From Tatumella sp. JGM91 (GTDB lineage Bacteria > Pseudomonadota > Gammaproteobacteria > Enterobacterales > Enterobacteriaceae), in assembly GCF_018257575.1 (NCBI RefSeq), contig NZ_JAERJP010000001.1, forward strand, positions 62,001 through 126,000: a stretch of DNA of 64,000 bases. The letters are read 5' to 3'. This document shows positions 16,902-24,576 of the stretch, in pieces. Below the pieces are notes generated by a model that saw nothing but the letters and a program-made list of their open reading frames with translations, was not told where the DNA came from and ran no database searches. The position numbers were made by a program, and so were the translations under genes. The number at the start of each line of letters is the position of its first letter. The first letter of the stretch is position 1.

Positions 16902-16986
16902 GGTTCGCAGCAAAGTTCGCATCTCTGGTTCGCAGTAGGTACGCAGTGTGGTACGCACCATAAGTACGCATTTTGAGTGCGTATCC
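16902..16986 (+). repeat. Iteron array 2 (GGTWCGCA)
   Basis: Six direct copies of (G/A)GT(T/A)CGCA start at 16902, 16914, 16927, 16938, 16950 and 16963, spaced 11-13 bp, about one helical turn. An inverted copy (tgcgtatcc) is at 16978-16986. Four TGCGCA motifs lie just to the left (16718, 16734, 16746, 16768). The array is in a gene-free stretch before the next small gene and is a second candidate replication or partition site, with a motif unlike array 1. Confidence 0.75.
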
Positions 16987-17048
16987 TGATAATTTTCGGG
17001 CACGTTAGAGGCCGCCAAAATCACAATAAACGGAACAAGGAGCGACCA

Positions 17049-17237
17049 ATGTTAGACCGTGAATCACTGGAAATGACCGTACTACAGATGGCCCGCATAC
17101 AGGGCGAAAAGCTGGACAGGCACACGCTGTACACCGTCAGGAATGAGATTAGAAACGCCCTGGCAGCAAAAGAACGATACCGCCGGACGCTGGAGGCACC
17201 ACCCTACCAGTGGAAGAAACCACGTCCGCCAAGGTAA
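17049..17237 (+). CDS. Small basic hypothetical protein
   Basis: This 62-residue basic protein starts MLDRESLEMTVLQMARIQGE and ends PPYQWKKPRPPR; I do not recognise it. ATG 17049 is preceded by AAGGAG, so it is chosen over a start 24 codons upstream that would run into the iteron array. It is helical in the middle with a proline/arginine-rich tail. It lies between iteron array 2 and the AT-rich cargo region. Confidence 0.65.
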   Translation: MLDRESLEMTVLQMARIQGEKLDRHTLYTVRNEIRNALAAKERYRRTLEAPPYQWKKPRPPR

Positions 17238-17472
17238 TCGAGACAGTTAAATCTGAAACCAACCCTGGAAAAATTTCTATACAAATATTTCTTAGGAGTA
17301 TTATTAAAAGCTAAGTAGACCTATGCACTCTTACACTTGCTATTGCAAATTAACAATAATTACAAATTTTGTGTATAAAAATATTTATCAAAATGATAAG
17401 TTAACGCGCCTTCAATGAAATGCTCAGAAAACATACAAAGATGTTTTTTTCAAAAGAATTTGAGATATTATT

Positions 17473-18272
17473 GTGACTACAACTATTTATGACGGTCTAA
17501 AACGTGTAGTGGGTAGTGATTCACGGTGGTCATGCTTTGCGCACGTAGCTAATGGTGAGTTTGAAACGTGCTCTTATCCCGAGGCTTCGCATATCGTTTA
17601 CGTAGACGATACTGGTTTCGGAAAATCCTGTTGCGCGAAGATGTAGTCCTGTGCTTAGCTGGAAATGGTGAGTTAATTGAGCAGTGGAAGACTTGGTGGC
17701 GAGCATCAACTCTAGTTAAAAACTATCCGCCGTTTACCAGTAATAATGGTGATAGTGTTGCTCTGTATGCTGTTGATTTATTAACCAATAAGTTGTGGCT
17801 TTTATCAAATCAGATTGATGCCACTTATGTGGATTCAAACAGCAAAGAGGTTCGGGCGCTCTTCTCTGGATCAGGTGGCGCGCTAGCATTTACAGCTTGG
17901 CGCAGAACACTTGACGTAAAACAATCTATAATTGAGGCTATATCTAACGATTTCTGTAGCGGTGGTAGTGTTAGATTCATAGACTATCATTCACAGCTTC
18001 AGGATTTAGAAGATTCATTCCACACCATAAAAGATGTTCAGAATGAGTTAGTCAATAGGGGGTATGTCATGGACATTAAAAGCTTAAAGAACCCGATTCC
18101 CATAACTGACCAAGCATTTGGTAAAATGCGAGATTCCCTAGCCGCTAATGTAGCAGCTATTGGAGCACCATTGGGTCACCAATCAGTAACATTATGGGAT
18201 GAACCAGCCTTAGCACGGTTGGATGCGTTAGTAGACATGATGGCTGAAAGGGAAAGCCATAAGCCATTTTAA
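17473..18272 (+). pseudogene. Proteasome/HslV-like Ntn hydrolase with a -1 frameshift
   Basis: The upstream frame starts at GTG 17473 and reads (M)TTTIYDGLKRVVGSDSRWS, giving an N-terminal Thr after Met removal and an Asp16 comparable to proteasome Asp17. It continues to VDDTGFGK and then hits a stop at 17644. One base back, the frame continues ILLREDVVLCLAGNGELIEQ and later RALFSGSGGALAFTAW, like the HslV/beta-subunit GSGG region, to a stop at 18270-18272. Joined, the protein has about 266 residues with an extra C-terminal helical part. The break falls at Lys51 (AAA) in the A-run 17622-17625. The cause may be a lost base, a sequencing error or slippage. No ATPase partner is adjacent. Confidence 0.75.
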
Positions 18273-18527
18273 CTGTCAAGGTACTTGTCAATCCTTTAAT
18301 CCTAATTTTAAAGGATTGATGAAATTTCGTTAATAATTATTTATTAATCTTCCCATTTTCCCTATACCCGTTACGAAAGTAAATCCAATAGATCTGGCAG
18401 TATTTTAACCTTAAGGTGTAAAATCCGCTCCTTATCTATGGGGGAGCCAGTAAAGGTAACAAATCCATAATGTGGCTCGGAACGAACATTATTACGATGC
18501 TTTATCGATACTGGTATGAAGTTAGTG

Positions 18528-18959
18528 TCACATTGAGGCTGCCTCCGCTATTTTCGTAGCGGTTCCTTTCTGTCGCTTCCATGCGCTGTAAATATCCTTA
18601 TTCCACGCCTTACCTGCCCTGGTCTGATAGCCGGCCTCATTAAGCCGTTCCGCGATAATGCGGCCGTTGTCGAATCCCTGCCTGATGGTATTTGCCACCA
18701 CTTGAAGCACTGCCGCCTCATTGTATTGCTGCGGGGGTATGCCCTGTTTACCACCAGCCAGCGCAGCCGCCGCCGTTTCCATGCGTTCAACCAGAGCCAA
18801 AAACCGGTGATCGGGATTACTTTCTGGCTGGCCCAACTTCTGACGTACAGCGTCAATCAGCCATGCTGTTTTGTCATTGCCGGACTCACTCACGGCAGAG
18901 GTGAAGGACTCAACTAGGTAAGCGGGGACGCGAAAGGTAACAGATAGGGATTTGCTCAT
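18528..18959 (-). CDS. RHH protein with recombinase-like C-terminal segment
   Basis: This 143-residue protein begins MSKSLSVTFRVPAYLVESFT, an RHH-like N-terminus. A linker follows, then a C-terminal segment (GRIIAERLNEAGYQTRAGKA, WNKDIYSAWKRQKG) that resembles the DNA-reading part of large serine recombinases. No catalytic domain is present. The ATG at 18959 has a GGTGA ribosome-binding site; a start five codons earlier has none. Two tandem gcgtaagaca repeats lie about 40 bp upstream. It is probably a DNA-binding regulator of the element. Confidence 0.75.
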   Translation of the reverse strand: MSKSLSVTFRVPAYLVESFTSAVSESGNDKTAWLIDAVRQKLGQPESNPDHRFLALVERMETAAAALAGGKQGIPPQQYNEAAVLQVVANTIRQGFDNGRIIAERLNEAGYQTRAGKAWNKDIYSAWKRQKGTATKIAEAASM

Positions 18960-18974
18960 TATGATCACCAACAT

Positions 18975-19289
18975 TAGGGAGATTGAGCAATATTTTACCA
19001 GCGTAAGACAGCGTAAGACAGCGGGCTATTTCCATAGCTTAGGGAGTCAATTTGGTTAGCGCACAAAGCTGGTGGCTTCGAAATGAAGGCACCTATCACA
19101 ACCAAGTGAATCCGCATATGGCTGCGTGTTTTCAGTCGGTATACGATAAATGGGTATTGGTGTAAATTGAACAGCCGTTCTCAGTGTCGAAAAGTCGCCT
19201 ACTGCTCCCAACATACAGGCAGCAATAGGCGAGAAGCATGCATACGGTGATAGCGAAGCCCTAAACGCGTCTGCGAGGATAGGTACTTG
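18975..19289. other. Intergenic region with tandem 10-mer repeats
   Basis: About 315 bp. Two exact tandem copies of gcgtaagaca (19001-19020) lie upstream of the reverse RHH gene, with a TAAAAT -10-like element on the minus strand between them and the gene, so they may be its operator. The rest shows nothing recognisable. Confidence 0.5.
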
Positions 19290-20795
19290 TTAAAATAGAG
19301 ACCCAGGTAAGCTAGTATGAACACTCTCTCCTGAGATACTTTCAAGGAATTGCTGTGGAAGAATCCTCTCAAATACATCCAGTACGGTACGCATGACACT
19401 TAAATGCTGGTCCCAATCACCCCCTTCCACACGCCTCCAAGCACTTGGCATGTACCTCACTAATATTGATAATGAATACAATATTGCAAGAGAGGTGACT
19501 CTATACTCGGACACGCCCCCCAATACTGGCAAGATTAATGTGGGGCTACTTAGATAAGGGCTGTGATGCATCAATAATGCATCGCGCCAAGACTTCAGCC
19601 CCTGATGATCGATGCGCGCCCGAAACACTTCACCATCGCGGGAAGTTTCAACCTTTGTTAACTCAGCAAGCGGCCAATCCTGCAAAGCAATTCGTGCCTC
19701 GGATATTTTATTAGATAGATCTTTAAGAAAAATGTAACTGGTTGAAGTATTAGTAGCCCTTTTTGCGTGTCGGGAGGTGACATCAATATACGGAATAAGC
19801 CAAGCAGGCTCATCGTCGTACACCTGCGTGAAGAGATCCCCCAATTCGGGAATCGCAGATAGTAAGGCAGACATGCCGGCAAATGACTGTAGAGGATACT
19901 TAACCGAATTATCTAAATCACCCACAGACCTTGCTTTAGCCTTAGGATAAAAACCAGTGTCATACCCCAGAAAACTAACCCAATTAGGGTAAAATCCAGT
20001 GGCTAGAACACCAACCTTCAGGTCTCCAAAATGACCAGTTACTGACGACAGGGTGAACAGCCCATGCCCCTGTTTTGTCATGCCTTCCAACTGGTCAAGA
20101 TCGGAGGGCCCATTAGGTGCGGCTAACATCTCCGCAAATGCAAGGCTCAAGGTTCCGTAGTACAAGCTAAGAACTCGCTTATTCAAGCTTTCGTACGGTG
20201 CCCCTTTGTAATAATCAGCAGCATTACCCAATGCAAACGCGATGCCGGACGCTTTAGAAAGGACATCTTCATCTGCTAGCTGAACTCCTTGTCTCTCGGC
20301 TCGCCTTAAAACCAGCTTTTTAGCTATCTCAGAGCTGGAGAACTGATTCAGACGAGCCCAAATGCCAGCCAAAGGATTTTCTGAAACAATTCTGATTACC
20401 GAGTCAGGAGAACTTGAGATTTTTTTACTCAGTTTAGGAGGTGCTAATTCAGTATTCCACTCGACCAGCAGAGGGAAAAAATCATCCAGTGAAGAAACGG
20501 GAGTTGTAACTCCTTTAGCGTAGTTTTCAACATGGTAAAGCTGCCCATTTGTGAAAATATGACTAACCCTTCTTTCCAACTGCTTATAATATCGATTATC
20601 TGTTGCTGACGTATACATTAGTGCGACTGAGTGATTTTTCGTACCTTTTGTGGCTTCTATCACTAAGTACTCGCCAGCTTCGGACTCTTCTACGACAGAA
20701 GCAATCCACCCATGAGACAAGAGGGGGCCTAGCATTTGTTGCTTGGCGGCATTATGCAAAATCCCCATACGTAACTCGATACCAACCCCTCCCAT
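19290..20795 (-). CDS. YaaC-like cargo protein with unknown N-terminal domain
   Basis: This is a 501-residue soluble protein. ATG 20795 is chosen because AGGAG lies seven bases upstream; a GTG two codons earlier is too close to it. Residues about 140-480 resemble the YaaC family (GIWARLNQFSSSEIAKKLVL, LYYGTLSLAFAEMLAA, GHGLFTL). The N-terminal 120 residues (LLSHGWIASVVEESEAGEYL, VIEATKGTKNHSVALMY) form a separate alpha/beta domain that could be nuclease-like. This is speculative. It is AT-richer than the replication genes and is alone on its strand next to the right att, a typical cargo slot. Confidence 0.75.
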   Translation of the reverse strand: MGGVGIELRMGILHNAAKQQMLGPLLSHGWIASVVEESEAGEYLVIEATKGTKNHSVALMYTSATDNRYYKQLERRVSHIFTNGQLYHVENYAKGVTTPVSSLDDFFPLLVEWNTELAPPKLSKKISSSPDSVIRIVSENPLAGIWARLNQFSSSEIAKKLVLRRAERQGVQLADEDVLSKASGIAFALGNAADYYKGAPYESLNKRVLSLYYGTLSLAFAEMLAAPNGPSDLDQLEGMTKQGHGLFTLSSVTGHFGDLKVGVLATGFYPNWVSFLGYDTGFYPKAKARSVGDLDNSVKYPLQSFAGMSALLSAIPELGDLFTQVYDDEPAWLIPYIDVTSRHAKRATNTSTSYIFLKDLSNKISEARIALQDWPLAELTKVETSRDGEVFRARIDHQGLKSWRDALLMHHSPYLSSPTLILPVLGGVSEYRVTSLAILYSLSILVRYMPSAWRRVEGGDWDQHLSVMRTVLDVFERILPQQFLESISGESVHTSLPGSLF

Positions 20796-21279
20796 TATCA
20801 CACTCCTTTTCGTTGAAAATATTCATCATGTGGATCATGGTCACATGAAATGCGGATAGTCAAAACTAACCAGGCACGTGACAACCAAAAGATAACCGGT
20901 GGGGACTTATCACCCTGAAATTAATGTAAAGAGTGTTTAGTGTTGTCCGCTTCTGGCACATAGCTGCCCCGCACAAATGTACGGCCTTACGTCTTCTTAT
21001 CTATACAGTAGCATTTTATGGTGATGACCGAATAAAATACAAAAGAGCAGCCATTCGCATTGCGGGGACCCCTTATTGTAGGTGACAAGTATCATACAAT
21101 AAGAGTGCTGATGATATGAGCATGGACAAGGAGTGAGCAGGGCGCTTAACCAGCCTACTATCGGTCAAATATCCACCACAGAAAAGGCACAGAAAATTAT
21201 TTGGGGGTACATTTGGGGGTGTTTGTGATTTATAAATAATAAAAAAAACAATTAATACATTGGTTTGGGTGTTTTTATT
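20796..21279. other. Right-end non-coding region of the element
   Basis: About 480 bp without a convincing gene, on the element side of the right attachment repeat. It holds the paired ttgggggt motifs at 21201-21219. The rest is unremarkable AT-rich sequence with only short shadow frames. Confidence 0.6.
21201..21219 (+). repeat. Right-end G5 repeats (putative integrase arm sites)
   Basis: ttgggggta at 21201-21209 and ttgggggt at 21212-21219 match the pair near the integrase start (5512-5532), including spacing of about one helical turn. They lie about 60 bp inside the right att core. Confidence 0.55.
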
Positions 21280-21293
21280 GAATCCTATAGGGC
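21280..21293 (+). repeat. attR core
   Basis: An exact copy of the 14-bp tRNA-Arg segment gaatcctatagggc marks the right boundary of the integrated element. Only this short part of the tRNA is duplicated. Confidence 0.85.
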
Positions 21294-21297
21294 TCTG

Positions 21298-21431
21298 ATT
21301 TTTCCTGATTACGCCCGTTATACAGGGTCGCTTCCGATATGGCTTCCATCTGCGCAACGGCTGCCACAGTCATATTGTAAGGCAGTAACAGTTTCGCCAG
21401 TGTTGCACTTTACGCTCCGGGAAAATACGTT
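21298..21431 (-). pseudogene. Relic of an IS3-type transposase OrfA helix-turn-helix
   Basis: On the minus strand one frame reads ATLAKLLLPYNMTVAAVAQM then EAISEATLYNGRNQ, close to the OrfA signature in which a conserved ISEATLYNWR motif follows MTVAEVA. There is a stop codon just upstream in the same frame, and no OrfB is visible. Only this 45-residue relic remains, directly outside the right attachment site, so it belonged to the host chromosome side before or after integration. Confidence 0.7.
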
Positions 21432-21503
21432 TTGGATATCACTCCATGCCACCCAATGTATTTTCAGAGGCGTTAACAACTATTCTGAAATAAAGGCTGA
21501 GGG

Positions 21504-21530
21504 CAACTGCATATTATAAATATGCAGTTG
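21504..21530 (-). terminator. Hairpin after the dehydrogenase operon
   Basis: A perfect 10-bp stem (caactgcata with tatgcagttg, 7-nt loop) begins 8 bases after the stop codon of the cytochrome subunit gene. It lacks a T-run on the minus strand, so it may protect the mRNA end rather than act as a strong terminator. Confidence 0.45.
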
Positions 21531-21537
21531 CTGAGGG

Positions 21538-22947
21538 TTATTGTCTGCGTTTTTTTACAGAGAAGATGATCAGTGAAAATACGGCCACTACCGCCAGTCC
21601 TCCGAGGCCGATAAAATAGTTTATATAGCTAACGATGAAAGGGGTATCACCGCCATTGCGCCAGCCGGTGACTTGTTGTGCAGTGATTTTGTCATCAATT
21701 GCGGAGAACTGATAACGGACAAAGCGGGTAACAGAGGCTATTTGTGAATCTGTGAGTTGTTTACCAAAAGCCGGCATAGAGACATCACCGTCGCTGCTTT
21801 TACGGTTAAGTCCTTCGACGATGGTCATCACCAGGTTTTGTGCTGTCGGCGAAGATACTGCAGAATTACTGGTCAACGAAGGGTAAAAATGATCGGCAGT
21901 CCCCTGGCCATTTATGCCATGACAGCTGGCACACGCGGCGTTATAAAGTTCTGACCCATCTGTTGTTGTGTTGTCTGCGAGGGATGCCTGGTCCCCCTGT
22001 CCGCTTATAACCTTATTTATATCCGTGAGCGGGGGACGTATTGCGGAATGATATGCAGGTGCAGTACTAATGACAGGGACTTGCTTAATCCAGGTGGCAA
22101 TGGCGTTCAGATCACTGTCACTAAGGTATCGGAAACTATTCTCAACAGTTTCGGCCATCGGCCCTGCAGCACTGGCCTTACCTGCGATATGTCCGGTTTT
22201 GAGATAAACCACTATTTCCTGCTGACTCCAGCTACCGATACCGCTGTCCTTATCGGGGGTAATATTTGGTGCATACCACCCGCCGAGAGGGCTGCCGGAC
22301 AAGTTTTTACTTTTATCTTCAGCCATCATCAGATTACGTGGCGTGTGGCATGTACTGCAATGCCCGAGTACTTCCACAAGGTATTTCCCGCGGTTAACCT
22401 GAGGCGGCGAATTAGTGATTTCCCGGAACGGTTGGTTACTGCTGAATAAAAGGTTCCATCCCCACATTAACTGACGGATATTAAAAGGGAAACTGAGGCT
22501 GGTTTTTTCTTCCGGAGCACTATCAACAGGATTCACACCATACATAAAATAACTATAGAGCGCATGCAGGTCGGTATCGGTCATTGCATGGTATGCGGTA
22601 TATGGCATTGCCGGATAAAGATGACTGCCGTCAGCCGCGATCCCCCGGCGAACCGCATTGGCGAATTCTTTTTCAGTATAGTTACCGATCCCAAAGCTTT
22701 CAGAAGGCGTAATGTTACTGGCGATAATCCGCCCCATTGGCGAATCAATAGCGTTACCGCCAGCGTAAGGTTTTCCGTGAGCAGTTGCCTGACGGTGACA
22801 TGCGCCACAGTCAGCAGCGACCGCGATATATTTACCTTTTGTGATTAATTGCTCAGTCGTATTATTTGCAGAACAGACGGATAAAGGTATCAGTAAACTG
22901 AAAGACAGAACGCCTGCCGTTAAAATAGTCTTTTTTATGTTTATCAT
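21538..22947 (-). CDS. Membrane dehydrogenase cytochrome c subunit (triheme)
   Basis: This subunit passes electrons from the FAD subunit to ubiquinone in periplasmic sugar/polyol oxidation. The 469-residue protein has a signal peptide, three CXXCH heme c sites (CGACH at 47-51, CSTCH near 197, CASCH near 338) and one C-terminal membrane anchor (IGLGGLAVVAVFSLIIFSVK) with a basic end. It is the last gene of a small-large-cytochrome operon, 9 bp after the large subunit. The family includes gluconate, sorbitol and 2-ketogluconate dehydrogenase cytochromes; the substrate is not deducible here. Confidence 0.93.
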   Translation of the reverse strand: MINIKKTILTAGVLSFSLLIPLSVCSANNTTEQLITKGKYIAVAADCGACHRQATAHGKPYAGGNAIDSPMGRIIASNITPSESFGIGNYTEKEFANAVRRGIAADGSHLYPAMPYTAYHAMTDTDLHALYSYFMYGVNPVDSAPEEKTSLSFPFNIRQLMWGWNLLFSSNQPFREITNSPPQVNRGKYLVEVLGHCSTCHTPRNLMMAEDKSKNLSGSPLGGWYAPNITPDKDSGIGSWSQQEIVVYLKTGHIAGKASAAGPMAETVENSFRYLSDSDLNAIATWIKQVPVISTAPAYHSAIRPPLTDINKVISGQGDQASLADNTTTDGSELYNAACASCHGINGQGTADHFYPSLTSNSAVSSPTAQNLVMTIVEGLNRKSSDGDVSMPAFGKQLTDSQIASVTRFVRYQFSAIDDKITAQQVTGWRNGGDTPFIVSYINYFIGLGGLAVVAVFSLIIFSVKKRRQ

Positions 22948-22956
22948 ATTTTGTAC

Positions 22957-24546
22957 TCAGATTTCACGGTCAATAATTTCGGCTGCGCGGATACTGAGAG
23001 CAACACCAGTCAGGGTGGGGTTAATCACGCCTGAAGCCGGAATAACCCCGGTTGTTGCCAGGAAAAGATTACTGTGATCCCAGGTTCTGCATTCATGATT
23101 TACTACTGAGTTTTCAGGATGGTCGCCCATAATAACTGAGCCCATCAGGTGGTCACGGTTTTGCCATCCGGTATTATCTTCCACCACTTCACCCCCCATC
23201 AGGCTGACAAACTTTTGATAATCCTTAACCACGACCTCACGGCCGGCCTTTACATAGTTATCAACTTCATAGTGAACGGTAAGCATAGGGATCCCAAGGG
23301 CATCCTTACGCGTTTTACTGGGTCTGACTGTGTTAGTCGCGTGTGGCAGGATCTCGAATACTGTTGAAATATCTACCCAGCGGGCCGCCTGGTGTCTGAT
23401 TTGCTCATCCAGTTTATGACCGACAATCCCCTGAGAGATTAAACGCTGAGCGACAGCCATATTCGGAACATTATTCGAGATAGCATGCTTGATTGCAGAG
23501 TGTGTTTTACGGAATTCACCGTCACGATAATTAAAAATACCGCCTTGCTGAACGGCTCCGCGGCCAGGCCATACAGGTTCATCAGCCAGGAACTGCAGTC
23601 CCATCCCCGTGTGATCCATCAGATTACGACCGACCTGATCAGAACTATTAGCGACGTCAGAAATAAGCAACAGCTTTGGTGTTTCAAGGCCATGTGCCGC
23701 GACGATAAAATATTTGGCGGTGAGTCTTTTATCCTGACCGGTTGAACTGCGCACATGGACAGCCACTATTTTACCTTCCTGGCCTTTTTCTAGTTTCCAG
23801 GCGGTAGCATCTGTATGAAGTTGCGCGCCAGCCTGTTCAGCATGCAGTGCGTGCAGCTCCCCGCTATACATCGAGCCGATTGGACAGACAGGCATACAAT
23901 TATTATTGCCGCTGCAGGCAGGACGGCCGTCATAGGGTCTGGTAGCGCGACCGTTTGGCTCATGAATAAAGTGGTAGCCGGCAGGACTCAGGCGGGCTTT
24001 CAGACGCTGGAACAGGTAGGTTTCAGCTTCGGGTTCCATCGGGTAAGGTTTAGATCGCGGAGGAAAGGGGTTACCGCCCTGGCCACTCTGGTCATCGGAG
24101 TCACTGCCACAGACTCCCAGCGCTTGCTCTGCTTTCTGATAATAAGGTTCAAGTTCACTGTATTCGATGGGCCAGTCCCGGCCTACACCATAAAGAGAGT
24201 TAAGTTTCATATCATTGGGCAAATATCGCCAGCATGCTGAGGCCCAGTGCCAGGTGGTTCCGCCTACGAGTTTGAGCATACCCGGACGGAAATCAAATGA
24301 CCCTGTATTTTCGATATATTGTTCATTATAAGAGTGATGCGCCCAGGGCATATCAGGGTAGGGTGAGTTATAATTTCCTTTTTTTGATGAATTTCTGAAG
24401 TTTTCTACGATTTTCCAGCGCGGGATCCGTTCTCCGGCTTCGAGAATAATCACAGAATGACCTTTCTGCGCGAGGATATAAGCAGCATTACTGCCCAGGG
24501 CACCGGAACCGATAACAATAACATCGGCATCATATTGGGTATTCAT
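22957..24546 (-). CDS. FAD-dependent membrane dehydrogenase large subunit (GMC family)
   Basis: This is the catalytic subunit of a periplasm-facing polyol/sugar-acid dehydrogenase. The 529-residue GMC oxidoreductase has the FAD-binding GSGALGS at residues 13-19 with LEAGERIPRW following, a GGTTWHW segment, and a C-terminal active-site region (DHLMGSVIMG and then VNPTLTGVALSIRAAEII). It has no signal peptide and is presumably exported with the Tat-signal small subunit. The closest types I know are gluconate 2-dehydrogenase and 2-keto-D-gluconate dehydrogenase. The small-subunit type points to sorbitol or 2-ketogluconate. Confidence 0.92.
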   Translation of the reverse strand: MNTQYDADVIVIGSGALGSNAAYILAQKGHSVIILEAGERIPRWKIVENFRNSSKKGNYNSPYPDMPWAHHSYNEQYIENTGSFDFRPGMLKLVGGTTWHWASACWRYLPNDMKLNSLYGVGRDWPIEYSELEPYYQKAEQALGVCGSDSDDQSGQGGNPFPPRSKPYPMEPEAETYLFQRLKARLSPAGYHFIHEPNGRATRPYDGRPACSGNNNCMPVCPIGSMYSGELHALHAEQAGAQLHTDATAWKLEKGQEGKIVAVHVRSSTGQDKRLTAKYFIVAAHGLETPKLLLISDVANSSDQVGRNLMDHTGMGLQFLADEPVWPGRGAVQQGGIFNYRDGEFRKTHSAIKHAISNNVPNMAVAQRLISQGIVGHKLDEQIRHQAARWVDISTVFEILPHATNTVRPSKTRKDALGIPMLTVHYEVDNYVKAGREVVVKDYQKFVSLMGGEVVEDNTGWQNRDHLMGSVIMGDHPENSVVNHECRTWDHSNLFLATTGVIPASGVINPTLTGVALSIRAAEIIDREI

Positions 24547-24576
24547 TTTTATCTCACATTAAAATCAATATATTTA

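Larger units (their letters stand above)
5394..21293 (+). mobile_element. Integrated P4-like phage-satellite element (about 15.9 kb)
   Basis: The element is bounded by a 14-bp direct repeat in tRNA-Arg. It carries a P4-family integrase, AlpA, Bro-N, DUF4222-like and Icd-like proteins, an alpha-type primase/helicase with zinc, Toprim and DUF927 regions, SSB, RHH regulators and an HGGxSTG-type protein. No recognisable capsid, portal, terminase, tail, lysis or conjugation gene is present, nor P4 psu/delta/sid. The right part is AT-rich cargo of mixed origin. This composition fits a satellite or satellite-derived island that depends on a helper. Whether it still excises is unknown. Confidence 0.85.
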
